A stretch of 64,000 nt of DNA from Fragilariopsis cylindrus CCMP1102 (taxonomy: Eukaryota > Bacillariophyta > Bacillariophyceae > Bacillariales > Bacillariaceae), in NCBI GenBank assembly GCA_900095095.1, contig FMBT01000322.1, positions 186,001 through 250,000 on the forward strand, written 5' to 3'. The translations under genes were made by a program, and so were the position numbers. A model generated the notes under the pieces. That model ran no database searches. It was not told the DNA's origin and saw only the letters and a list, made by a program, of their open reading frames with translations. This document shows positions 30,705-41,689 of this stretch, in pieces. The stretch's first letter is position 1, and the number at the start of each line of letters is the position of its first letter.

Positions 30705-32011
30705 AAAGAAATGCCGGAACCGGAAGTTGCTGTTCAGGTAAATATTTTCGTTGGTGTACCACCGATAGTAAGTAGGAGCTGTATATTTCAATGCCACACA
30801 GCATGTGGTTTGATTGCAACTAAAACAAACAAACAAAAATGTAGGAACAAAGAAGAAGAAGAGATAGAAATAGTTGTGAAGAAGTACGCCTATACTAGAA
30901 AACAACGATTTTTTTCTCTCCTTTCACAAGCACCTCCATGGCAACACCCGCCTCATCGGATCTTCGTCGGATCTTCATTAATAATAGACAAATTCTAATA
31001 ATGAGAAGCAAGCTCTACAGATAGTTAAGGCCGTATACTCAAACACTTTGTACATATAGGAGAGATCAGTTCTATACAAGAAAATGAAATATCGTGTATT
31101 AGTACTAGAAAAGGTGTGACAGAAGAATCAATTTTGTACAAGAATAGGTATATTGAATAATGTGTTGGTTGAGTAACTTTAAAAAGACGTCGAGAGCGTC
31201 AATGTATGTATGTATCCATTCTCTATTTGGATAGTTCTTTTTTGTCTTTGTATTACTAGTGGATAAATTTATTCTTTTAGTGTTCGATGTATCATTTTTT
31301 TGAATTTTTTTTCGTGTCGTGTCGCTCGCACCTATCTGTCAGATATATCAAAGCCCTCCCTTACAAGCAAATCAGGTGTTCCATTGATATATTTGCATGT
31401 ATGATAAGCGCTTGCTATCACTCTACCTTTCCTAATCAATCATATTCAGTCATTCCCTCACAGTTTACCTACAAAATACCTACTTCCATTTCTATTCCGC
31501 AAACTTGGGGCAAAACTAGGGGGAGGGGAATCCGGACCCCCTTTTTTGATTAAACTGAAAACCGCGAGTAAACAAAAACCAAATATATATCTCCCTCTTT
31601 TTCGTTACTAGATCGAAAAAATATGTAACGTTGTGGAGGAGTGTATGTCACTTTTGCTCCAAAACATATTTTCCCGTATCAACATTTACAAATATTTGAG
31701 AGATAACTCTCTGTGACGACTCCAACAGGCTGATGTTGACTCAAAAAGAGATGTTGTCGGAGTTCCTGAGATTTTTACAAACATGCATCAAGAGATGTTA
31801 AGTGATCGGAAGTTGATACGGTGAGATAACACGGTTAGAAAAGCAATCAAATGAAAAAAAACCTTTACGCAACATCATGAATATACAGACCAATATCTAT
31901 TCCATGAAAACTACTACTCATAATTCTTTTAATTGTTAGATGCCGAAACAACTTCTAAGCAACAGGATCTATTTCAAATAGTACGTAATCTGACAAACCG
32001 ACCGACAAACC
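30705..32011. other. Intergenic, no gene seen
   Basis: 1.3 kb between two plus-strand genes. Short open frames here (for example 30711-30998) have no family features. It should contain the carrier 3' UTR and the promoter of the gene at 32012. Confidence 0.5.
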
Positions 32012-33151
32012 ATGGGTACCAGCAAAACTATCTCAAAGACCAAGGCTGTAAGTGAAACATGAATCAAATCACTCAGAAAAGGAAGCAACGTTATTCTTTT
32101 GCTTTCACATTATGGAACGTTGAAAAATAGTTTGACTGTATAAATCATCTATTACTAATATGATCTCGAGCGTTTCGTTATTTTTATATCTCAGCTTGCC
32201 ATGCGCAGAAAGGGTGCAGGTCAGATCAATTTCAAAGCCAAGAGGACAGGCAAGCCCGTAGAAGTACTTTTGGAACAATTGATGCAACATCATCTTCTTG
32301 CCGAAAGCGATGGCGATGGCGATGGCGATGGCGATGTTGACGAATCATCTACTACTCTAGGTCCCTCATTTTGTGGTATTCTACAAGGTTTGGACATGAA
32401 CGACCGGAATACTAGCTGGCGGAACGCTTGGAAAAGTCTCTCTGAATCAAAGTTAATCGCTCAGATTAAGTCGGGTGGTGGCTTCTACACCAGCGGATTT
32501 CGTTTGACAACGAAGGGATTGGAAGAGGCATCGACCGACGAACTTAAGGAGATTATGGCCAAGAACAATACTATTAGTAAGCAGCCACAGACCAATGACG
32601 AATTACACCAACGAATCAAGGCGAAGCTTATGAACCAACGCGGCGAGCAGATCTTCGATCTACTTTTGAAGTATGGGTCTATGTCTCGATACGAGCTGGC
32701 AAAAAGTCTTGGTATTAGCGATAGAGGCGCATACTTCAGCTATGCCTTGCAACAACTTAAGGACTTGGGATATGCTGAGAATGCGATCAGAGATATAGAT
32801 GGCAAGAATGCTGTCAATCTTACAGGCAAGTCGTTCGTAAATGGCAAGATCGAAACGGGAGAGAAGAGCTACTCTTATTCGAAGGAAAATGAGGTAATTG
32901 TTAAAATTAGCAAAATGAAGAAAGATAAGAATGCAAAACCAATGAAAAAAGAGGAGACGATCAACGAGGAAATGGAATCCGAAAAAGAAAAAGACGAAAG
33001 CGAATGCAATTCTGATATCAACAATGTCGTAAAATCTAAACGAAATCTTGAGATGTCTAACAATCAGCAACAACAGAAGATTAAGGTTGAGTTAAGTGAG
33101 GATGAAATTATTCGTTGTAGCAATAAGCGACAACGCATCAAAGTTGAGTAA
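32012..33151 (+). CDS. Winged-helix-like nuclear protein, two exons, unknown function
   Basis: A 12-codon first exon (32012-32047, MGTSKTISKTKA) is joined to 32195-33151 across a 147-bp intron (GTAAGT ... TCTCAG); the frame then reads on into LAMRRKGAG. An ATG at 32201 could also start a slightly shorter protein. The product has 330 residues. The N-terminus is basic. A short GDGDGD tandem interrupts it near residue 55. Residues about 160-215 (EQIFDLLLKYGSMSRYELAKSLGISDRGAYFSYALQQLKDLGYAE) look like a winged helix-turn-helix. Residues about 85-130 resemble a first, looser copy (WKSLSESKLIAQIKSGGGFYTSGFRLTTKGLEE). The C-terminus is Lys/Glu-rich with nuclear-signal-like KSKRN and KRQRIK. DNA binding is inferred from fold-like pattern only. 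Confidence 0.7.
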
Positions 33152-35059
33152 AAAAAGAAAATAATAAGTATATATTGTAACAGTTCTAAAACAGTATTGG
33201 TTTACACTGCAAGAAGAATGAATTTGCGTATAATGCTTCAAATCTCCTATATCAATTGAGTACATCATATCTCAATTCACACAAGAAATCATTAGTATAT
33301 AACCCATGAGAAATGTGTATGCAAATTGCAAGAAAATAGATGATTTCCCTTTTATTAATGGTTTCTTTTTTTTTTAATACCATGATCATTGATGTTAGTA
33401 ATAGTATCAGAGGTCAACTTTAAAATATACCGAAAACCAATCACTACCATACATAGTTTTTCTTAATTAATCTCGTCTTTGTTAGTATCGTTGTCTTAGA
33501 AATACTTCTTCCGCTACTCCTAATTCGTTGTCATTGTCATCATCACTACCACACCACTACCATTTTCTCAATAGACGCACATTTACTACTACCTCCTTGA
33601 CTAATTCCGCAACGAATAGTAATATTGTTATCATTATTATTATCGTTTCTAATCTACTTTGAAACCATTCGACGAGAGGGAAATAACTTCTTTCGCTTTC
33701 ACAATAGACCCAACAGTAAACAGACACAGCAAACACACACATAATTTGCACGAGATGGTTTTGCTTCCGCAAAAAATTTGTAACAAGAATCATTGTAAAA
33801 CGAACTTATGATATGAAAGACCCAGCTGCCTGCCGAGAAAGCTTAATCATTTGATGACAGTCTGTACTGTAGTAAACGAGGACTGAACAGGGTGCGTGGC
33901 CAGCATTGAGAGTCAGCGTGTTAATTGAAGAGATTCGTTCAGCTTTGGTGAAAAGCACAGCATTAAATAGAGAAGAGACTAACAGGCGATGTATGTGCAC
34001 TAACACACTATGTACATGTATACGAGATATAATATTCATACTAACTAACTTCAGACGACTAAGTTTTGGTCAATACTAGGACCTGGGACAAACTTTATAG
34101 GTAAAAATTGATGCATATTGAATGAGGAGATATTTTATGTCTTTGAATTGGGGTCTAAGACCTAATTTTGGTTGACTTTCAGTTGATCGCGAGAAAAAAA
34201 AACTAGCGAAAAATGACGAAAAATCAAGTCTTATCTCTTGATGGGTGTGTATTCGATCGATAATATAACCATCTTACAGCCAACAGATCCACCCCAACCA
34301 ATGTAATAGGATCTTCCTACTACTATTTAAAGAGGTTTGGTCCTTTAGATTTTCTATTGTTCCAATTAATTTAAGTCATCGAATGGCACGGTTGATTGTA
34401 ATGCGATTTAATTACACGCACTCGATTTTTTTTTGAAATAAGGTCGGTATGGAATATGTAACGCATATCTTTTGATTAAAGAAGATTAGGAATATGAAAA
34501 ATTAAAAATAGTAAAAAGTTGTATAAGGAATAAACATACAGTTAATTTTGTCTTGAAACGAAGTTTTCTGATTTTTGCAGCCCCCTCAAAAACCTCCATT
34601 TACACGCGTATACGCTTCTACTCCTATTAAGGGATATCATTCACGCACAGCAAAGATTTTTTTGTGTTTGCTTTTGTTTTGATATGATTGCAAGAACGAC
34701 ATAATAATATATTTATGACTGGCGACAGACGACTGCTCTATATCTCTATTGTGCGTTTGTTCCCTCTTTCGTACTGTCGTAACAGAAAAGCTAAACTGCG
34801 GAGAGATAGCAAAGACTAAAGAAGGCAAATATATACAAGCAAACAAAGCCAAGAAAAGATAGAGACGATTTGATAAGTGCGTGCGTTTACAATTTGAAAT
34901 TCGGCTACAATAACTGTAACTCACCCCCACAGCAGTAAAGAACTTTTCGGCGTTGAAGCAAGCTAACGTTACTTACTACGAAGTACTTACACTGTATTGT
35001 AATTCATTATTGTTTATTGTGCACTACTTCAGTACTACGAAAAGAAACGAAGAATCGTG
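33152..35059. other. Intergenic, no gene seen
   Basis: 1.9 kb of AT-rich DNA. The minus-strand open frames at 33557-33793, 33806-34039 and 34637-34930 have no protein-like composition. It should hold the 3' UTR of the preceding gene and the promoter of the gene at 35060. No structured RNA recognised. Confidence 0.45.
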
Positions 35060-36424
35060 ATGGACGAGATAGACGATCGACAACAACAAGCGGGAGCAGC
35101 AGAACAAATTGCTGCAACTGCTGCTGCTGAAGTTAGAAGACAACGCGTCGAATTGATTATAGTCCTTGAGAAGCATGATGAATTTCATTTGCGTACAAGA
35201 AATAAAATTGATGAATTGGTCCAACAATTCCTTACTATCCGTGGTATGGTTTCTGACAGCGAAGTTCCTGATGATGACCATAATGACGATGATGCTGCGG
35301 AACGTAGAAGACAACGCGTCAAATTAATTTCAATCCTTAAACAGAATGATCCACGTACGAGAAATAAAATTGATGAATCGGTTGAAGCATTCCTAACAAG
35401 AACTGAAGATGATATCCATGATATGTTTTGTAACAACAACGTGTACGACGACGACGATGATGATGATGATGTTGATTTAGATAGCGACCGTGATACAGAA
35501 GCTGAAGTTGAAACTGCCTTACGGTTTTTCCCAGAAGTCCTGTCAAGAAGAGGCGGACGCTGCAATAAGTATCCCATTCAATATTTAGCAACCAGATGCA
35601 AGGCTGTTTCTTTTATTCCCCTCGTAGCTCGACTAGCATTAGAGTTCGGCTTATTTGAGGAAAAAGAAAGAGGAGGATTATTACTTGAAGATGAATGTGG
35701 GGATAATATGCTACAGTTCCTTGTAAACGACTTCTTTATTGATCATCATGTAGACGACATGATAAATCGTGAAGATGTAGACGACATGTATCTAAATGTG
35801 ATGATACAATTGAGACAAGTGGGTTATTTCAATAGAGAAGACATTCAGAAGTATGGTTTAGTGTTGGTATTGTGTAGATGCCGTGTCGTCTCAGAAAAAA
35901 GATTTCGATTTTTAGTTGAATGGGATCCAACCTCGCTAATCAAAACAGAAGAACGAACTGGAAATCTACCAATTCACTTCGCTATGAAATCTTTTCCCAC
36001 CATTATGAAATCTTTTTCTACCATTCAAGACTTTCGGATAGTATTTGAATATGGAATTCGTTATTATCCTAAAAGGAAAGGAATTAGTTTACTATTCAAG
36101 AAAAATCATTTCAATATACCACACTTACACATAATTTGTAGAACATTTAAATCCGAAGATGTGATGAAGGTCGTAGAAGACATTCTTATTCGTTATTCGG
36201 ACACACCGATCAATACTACTGAGGCACTGATAACAGCAGCTATTGATGAAGATATTTATCTAGATTGTGTGTATTTTTTGTTGCGGAGAGAACCTGATAT
36301 TTTACAGAAGCTACTATCATCAAAGCAGGCGACAGTAACGGCAATGACAATAAATGGTTCTACTAATGAGGCAACTAGTAATAATTGCGATTCAGAAAAA
36401 TTGAAACGAAAGAGAGGAATATAA
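35060..36424 (+). CDS. Diatom-family ankyrin-like repeat protein
   Basis: 454 residues from ATG at 35060 (the frame opens one codon earlier at a GTG, not used). Residues about 24-65 and 75-115 are a tandem duplicate: RRQRVELIIVLEK...RTRNKIDELVQQFL and RRQRVKLISILKQ...RTRNKIDESVEAFL. A short acidic run follows. The rest has helical-repeat character typical of expanded diatom ankyrin-like families: EVLSRRGGRCNKYPIQYLA, IPLVARLALEFGLFEEKERGGLL, DECGDNMLQFL, FLVEWDPTSLIKTEERTGNLPIHFA, FEYGIRYYPKRKG and LLRREPDILQKLL. NLPIHFA is the ankyrin-type LPLHxA signature. No catalytic or membrane segment seen; a protein-interaction role is likely. It carries a basic end (KLKRKRG). Confidence 0.75.
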   Translation: MDEIDDRQQQAGAAEQIAATAAAEVRRQRVELIIVLEKHDEFHLRTRNKIDELVQQFLTIRGMVSDSEVPDDDHNDDDAAERRRQRVKLISILKQNDPRTRNKIDESVEAFLTRTEDDIHDMFCNNNVYDDDDDDDDVDLDSDRDTEAEVETALRFFPEVLSRRGGRCNKYPIQYLATRCKAVSFIPLVARLALEFGLFEEKERGGLLLEDECGDNMLQFLVNDFFIDHHVDDMINREDVDDMYLNVMIQLRQVGYFNREDIQKYGLVLVLCRCRVVSEKRFRFLVEWDPTSLIKTEERTGNLPIHFAMKSFPTIMKSFSTIQDFRIVFEYGIRYYPKRKGISLLFKKNHFNIPHLHIICRTFKSEDVMKVVEDILIRYSDTPINTTEALITAAIDEDIYLDCVYFLLRREPDILQKLLSSKQATVTAMTINGSTNEATSNNCDSEKLKRKRGI

Positions 36425-38111
36425 AAACACTAAATTAAGACAACGACGACGATGATGATGAGATAGTTATTATTGTTTAAAAATTCATTGACGTTGTATA
36501 TGAGTATTCTTAGTGGTATATTCTTCAAATTGTTAGATTATTGGTTTACGTACGTATTCATTTTGATATCTGTAGTCAATTCATCAATACCCTTTTTCAA
36601 TCGTTTAGCTGCAATTTGCATAACATACTGTACAGTACGTGCCCATCCATTATGAAACAAATTGAAAAAATTAAAAAATATATACCTAAAATGTAAAATG
36701 TAAAATTGTTTTAGTTTGGGGGTACTACAGTAGTAAGTGAGTCGGGGTGCATGGTATATTATTTATTTATGTGACAGCAACAATTGAAATCAAATCCGAA
36801 AATCGTATTAAAAAATCAAACCAGTAATGTAAGTTACTTACGGTACGGCACGGCACGGCGGTGACTTGCCTTGCCTTTAATAGTATCTTTTACTTTTCAT
36901 TTATTGCGATCGTAAATGAATGACAGAGCTACGAGGTCAACAGAACAGAACAGAATGTGCAAAAGAACAGAAGAAGACTACCCATTTTGATGTGTTGAAG
37001 AAAGGATGGAAGGAAGAAGCGGGAAAATGTTGTAGCTATAAAAATATACTACTATTGTTAATCATTTTGTAAGATACTATTTATTTATGTAGTAACATGT
37101 ACGCTTTATTTTACTGTTATACTATTATATTTATTGAATCGTATATATATATATATATATATATACATGATGATGATCCATTATTGTACTTCTGATATTC
37201 TTCCTACTATTATTGCTGTTGTCGTCACTTGTGCTCACCAGCATACTCATGTCTCATGCTCATGCTCATCGTCGGTGTTGCTGTTATTGTTGCTGCTGTT
37301 CTCATCATTCTCGTAGCTGTCATCGTATAATTATCGTCCCGTCCTACCGTACCTGTGGATATTTAGTCTGATTCTACCTACTGTTTGGGAAAGCTTTTTT
37401 TTTCTCTTTTCCTTCTCGTGAGCTGTCTTCTGTCCCACCCTCATTTTCCGCAAATACTGGACACATCCTCGAATTTGAAGAGAGAAAAAAATCGAAAATT
37501 AGCGAAAATTCACATCCCCCAGCGCGCGATGTCGACTCATTTGCGGCATTCCTTGTGACTGTTTGCCGTTATATATCAAGAATCACGATTACTTTGAAAT
37601 TATTTTCTCCACTCCAACACCGCGTAACGTTACTGTAAAAGCAAGTGTTGTTATTTTAAAATTATTTTCTTTGTACAGTACGTTGATTTTTGCAGTAAAA
37701 TTGATATTACGTGTAATCACTAGTAAACGGGTTCATAACATGGATTTGTCTTAACATACAAACGCCTTTTCACTACTTCACACACAACAACACTAGTACG
37801 TTTTAACGACGACGACGAAACAAAGCAAACAAACAAAGCAAACAAACATACAAAGCAAACAAACAACATAGCTAGTCATTAATAACTGTAAGCCAAGAAA
37901 AGAAAGAGACGATTTGATTGTTCAATCGTTTGATATATATTGAAATCAATAAACCCCGTTTTGTCATCATCACTTACGCTCTCGCTGCTTCCATTCGCTC
38001 GTCCGACTCACGAAAACAAAACTACTTTCGCTCGCTGCTTCAATCGCTCACTCATCAAAACAAGACGAAATGAAATTAAATCAAATACGAAATTAAATCA
38101 AATCAAATCAA
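36425..38111. other. Intergenic with microsatellites and an inverted gene fragment
   Basis: Contains a (TA)n run at about 37142-37165, an inverted partial copy of the gene at 43267 (37167-37387, separate entry), a CATCCCCCAG box at 37512-37522 shared with 40.2 kb, a CAAA tandem near 37820-37865 and an AAATC tandem at 38088-38111 just before the next ATG. No separate gene seen. Confidence 0.5.
37167..37387 (-). pseudogene. Inverted partial copy of the 5' end of the gene at 43267
   Basis: The reverse complement of this 221-bp stretch matches about 43196-43386 almost throughout: both contain GTTGTCGTCACTTGTGCTCACCA and CATCGTCGGTGTTGCTGTT, TGTTCTCATCATTCTC and GGATTTAGTCTG or near equivalents (read on the plus strand here). 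Small insertions such as a doubled CATGCTCATGCTCAT break the frame. Similarity stops within about 30 bp at both ends. It is a truncated duplicate, not a gene. Confidence 0.75.
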
Positions 38112-38921
38112 ATGTCCGCATCAGATTTAGCACCGTTCGTGGCAGCTGTTTTCGAAGGTAGTGCGGTAGCAGGGTTGTTACAAGAAAATAATGAATTGAA
38201 ATCTAGAGAAGAGAAACGATTTGTTGTACAGATTACAGGTACGAATGGTACACCTATTCATTATGAAAAATCATTCAAAGATGCTGAACTACATTATGAT
38301 GATGACGACTGGGGTGATGATGACATTGTCTTACGCTTTAATAAACGTTGGACATTAGAAAGTGAAGAATGTTGTCCGATATGTTTGGATACAATATTAG
38401 ATGGTCCAGTAAACGCTTCTCAAAACCAATGTTGCGGAAAGTGGATATGTAACAAATGTACGATGCAATTGATCCAAAGACGTGAATTCGCCAACAAATG
38501 TCCTATGTGTAACAGCAATCTTTCTGATCGGAGTTCGATGGCTGTACGGTTTGGTTTAGTGTTAAGTTCAATAGGTAAAATTGAAATACGATTCGGTGGA
38601 GTCAGCGTACAACGATTCAATATAGATGATCTAACTATTCATTTCCAATATGATCAGTGTCATGACGATAATGATCAACTGGAATATATAACGTTAAAAC
38701 ATATTCATCCCCGTCCCAATGTCAGTGGACCAATCACTTCTGTGCGTGGAAGATATGGACCGCTGCCATTGGGATGGCGATGGGATCTTGCAGGTCGTGA
38801 CATGTTATTGACAGACTTCATTAAAATTGATGCTGATGTAAACAATGGTCTGACACCTTTCATAATTCATGAATTAATATTTGATGAAAAAGATGTAAGT
38901 GGTATTATAGATGACATGTGA
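38112..38921 (+). CDS. RING-type zinc-finger protein (probable E3 ubiquitin ligase)
   Basis: 269 residues from ATG at 38112. A RING-like finger lies at about residues 88-140: CPICLD, then CCGKWICNKC, then CPMC. The middle CCGKxIC replaces the usual CxHxxC, a variant I have seen in many algal RING proteins. The region before it is acidic (DDDDWGDDD). The 130 residues after the finger (SSIGKIEIRFGGVSVQRFNIDDLTIHFQYDQ..., GPLPLGWRWDLAGRDMLLTDF) appear to form a beta-rich domain I do not recognise. There is no membrane segment. It is likely a substrate-recruiting ubiquitin ligase; the target is unknown. The 5' flank is an AAATC tandem. Confidence 0.8.
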   Translation: MSASDLAPFVAAVFEGSAVAGLLQENNELKSREEKRFVVQITGTNGTPIHYEKSFKDAELHYDDDDWGDDDIVLRFNKRWTLESEECCPICLDTILDGPVNASQNQCCGKWICNKCTMQLIQRREFANKCPMCNSNLSDRSSMAVRFGLVLSSIGKIEIRFGGVSVQRFNIDDLTIHFQYDQCHDDNDQLEYITLKHIHPRPNVSGPITSVRGRYGPLPLGWRWDLAGRDMLLTDFIKIDADVNNGLTPFIIHELIFDEKDVSGIIDDM

Positions 38922-40333
38922 GATGAGATGAGGAAACACGCGACGCACTATTCGCCATGCATTATTCCATTGTCATGTATGCTTCGCTTTTGTACGGCCA
39001 TCGATCAAGAGTCTGAGATGGAAAATTTCCACAATGGGAATGGGGCATGTGATTTGCGTGCTAGGCAGTCTGCGATACTGAAAGGGAAATAACAAATTAT
39101 ACGTAAATAAAAAGAAATAGTGAATGGGGATTGGGAATGATAATATTGTAACTTTCTTATTTGTAAAAAGAAATCCCGGGAAGAAAGTTACTGTAATTAT
39201 ATTAATCATAGAAAAATATGAAAAAGGAATCGTACCATAAGCTCTAAAATAGGTCGATTTTAAATTTCACAGTAGTAGTAGTAGTAGTACTAGTACAAAA
39301 TAGTAGACAGTATCAATAGAGATGTTTCTTTTCTGTATGGTGTATGTTTGATATGCTCGGATCGTACGATGCTGTTTTTGATGAGGTTAGTACATACCGG
39401 TATGGCAATAGGGTTGTATACTATAATGAGATCTATTATAGTTTGTATATCATTATATTTATTTAATACTAGTCCTAGCATTCCTTTGTTTATATTATAT
39501 GTGTGCTTATACAGATGAGGGTGGATTGATTCGGTGGATTCTTTGTCTCCTTCTTTATATTCACCAGCACTTGTTAAACACGCACCTTTTGTCGAAAAAA
39601 AATGTGCGATAGACATTTACGCACGCAAAGGCAAGGTGTGATAAGAGACCACGCTTTTATTTATAATTATTTATTATTTTCCTCTCAAATCACTCAATCT
39701 CAGTGCTTTTGCGAGCGATAAAATATTATCATAGCTTACCCCGTGCGTGGACATTGTGCGTTCGCTGAAGGAAGCAGTTAGTTAGTTGGAAACAACGCAA
39801 CATCACCAACTTTTATAATCCTCACAGGGCCTTTTTACAGTCAGTACACAATCAAAACGAAATATCGAATCGAATCGAATCGAATCGAATTGAGCACAAG
39901 AACCTCACAATTCACTAATCATAAATCTTTCATTCAATTTCTTCTTCTTCTTTCTCATGTTAGTTGTTCTCTTGAAAAAAAATGTCTTTTTATATTATTT
40001 GTGTATTATTTATTATTGTTATTCTTTCATTTCTTTCTTTTAACGTTTCACGTTCTCTTTTTATATATTTTAACTTTGTTCGCATTTCTTTCTTTCTTCA
40101 TTCTTTATTGTTTATTTATCTGTTTTAGTACGTGCCTTGCCATCACTCAGCTCCAGGAACATTTTGGATTTGAAAAAAAAACGTAAAGTAGCAAAAATTC
40201 GTATCCCCCAGCACACGTCATCGATTCAGCTCATTTCGATTCTCGGCTAGAGGATGAAAGCCGTTTGAAAATGAATCACGCGCGCACTAACTGGGGGATG
40301 CGAATTTTTTTACTGATTTATTCTTTCAAATTT
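38922..40333. other. Intergenic; contains an inverted-repeat box near its end
   Basis: No convincing gene. A GAATC tandem lies at 39866-39887, and long T-rich runs at 39940-40110. Inverted arms at 40193-40211 and 40291-40309 (separate entry) lie just past the stop side of the next minus-strand gene. Confidence 0.5.
40193..40309. repeat. Inverted repeat with CCCCCAG arms
   Basis: Left arm AAAAATTCGTATCCCCCAG (40193-40211), right arm CTGGGGGATGCGAATTTTT (40291-40309); 18 of 19 positions pair. A third single copy of the arm lies at 37505-37522. The GCGCGC-rich bases after each arm are also similar. Could be a tiny MITE-like element or a 3'-end hairpin. Confidence 0.7.
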
Positions 40334-40630
40334 TTATTCCATACGATTTAATATATTTGTGATACAATTTTTTAGATTTTTGTCATCTTGCCATAGTAAA
40401 AATTTCTTCCATAATTTATCTGTTTGTATAGCAAGTGGTTTTTGTTTTGATTTATGTGAATTGTCTTGGATATAAATTTGGTATGCTGTCCATTTATCAT
40501 TAATATGTCCTAACATCTTTTGTGCTCGATTTAATATCTCCAATTCATTTGTAAGTAATACTGCATCATCATCAACATCATCAACAACGTCATCATCAAC
40601 AACGTTGGTATAATTTGTATTACTACTAGA

Positions 40631-40662
<32 letters not shown>

Positions 40663-41689
40663 TTGATGGTACTAATATAGTACCAAACAAATTATATTCA
40701 TCTAAAAAAATTCGTAATTCTTTTCGTAAATTATGAAAATTTAATTCATGACTTTTTGGCATTACGGTAGTATAATTTGTAATAATAGTTAAATAGTCAA
40801 TGGAATGGATTAATTGTACTTTTGCTAAACTTTGTAATGCCACTGTACCAATATCATTCCCACATGGAATTTTTGTAGTTTCGGCCCAAAATAAATGAGA
40901 GGATTTATGTGGATAACAACCATATGGATCAATACCACCACCTCTTTGAATATCACGTGTATATAAAAATCGACGAATCCGATTTTTTTTTTGAAATTGT
41001 AGGAAGGTATTTTTCCATACTAATACATCATTGGTACGTTGATTTAATAATTTGTTACTATAGGTTAATCCATCTAAATCTTTTAAATTACCTAATAATT
41101 GATACCCATCACGATATTGTTTTCGTAAATCTCTCCATAATGATTTATCTTTGCCACTAGTGCTCTTTTTCTTTCGTGTTGTTCTACCATAGGATGTAGT
41201 ATCTGGAAATACTGGACCAAAGACATCTAACATATCCCTGGTCATTAATAAGACATGACGTATTTCTTTGACTTGGGATGGTGTTATAATACCATCAGTA
41301 TTCGTACCATCCCATCCCTTATCATCTTCAATAGCAATTAAGGATGCTTCATACCATGGCAATAACATAATTTCCGCTAATTCTGCAAATGTTGTTTCAT
41401 TGGGTATAATAATTTGTTTCGCAGTGTTATCGACAGAATATACATCAGTATCTGGATCAATGTTGACCATCGATTTGGCATGGATGGCACGTCCAATGAT
41501 GGATGCGGATCGGACATTATTTGGATTGGAGGCATTTTTGAAAAATACCAATACACCAAAGACACTACCTAATAAAAGAATTGATGTAGTCAATAAAACA
41601 CAATTCCTCTTTTTAATTTTACGTTCATTTTTACGTATAATACGATTAGTCTTATGATTATTCGAAATTAATTGATCAAGTTCTGACAT
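40334..41689 (-). CDS. Single-pass (type II-like) membrane protein of unknown function
   Basis: 451 residues with the ATG at 41689. The frame stays open upstream to 42040, but that part translates an ATTC microsatellite and gives a leader without protein-like composition, so the downstream ATG was chosen. A basic 29-residue cytosolic end (RIIRKNERKIKKR) precedes one hydrophobic helix (CVLLTTSILLLGSVFGVLVFF). The remainder would lie in a lumen or outside: EIMLLPWYEASLIAIEDDKGWDG, ITPSQVKEIRHVLLMTRDMLDVFGPVFPD, WRDLRKQYRDGYQLLGNLKDLDGL, GGGIDPYGCYPHKSSHLFWAETTKIPCG. A Thr/Ser/Asp low-complexity insert lies near residue 350. Two Cys in conserved-looking loops may pair. No family recognised; the composition is clearly that of a real protein. 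Confidence 0.75.

Noticed and set aside
39290-39616. Minus-strand open frame of 108 codons
   Set aside because: Composition partly plausible, but no family features, no good start context and a microsatellite at its end; not enough to call a gene.
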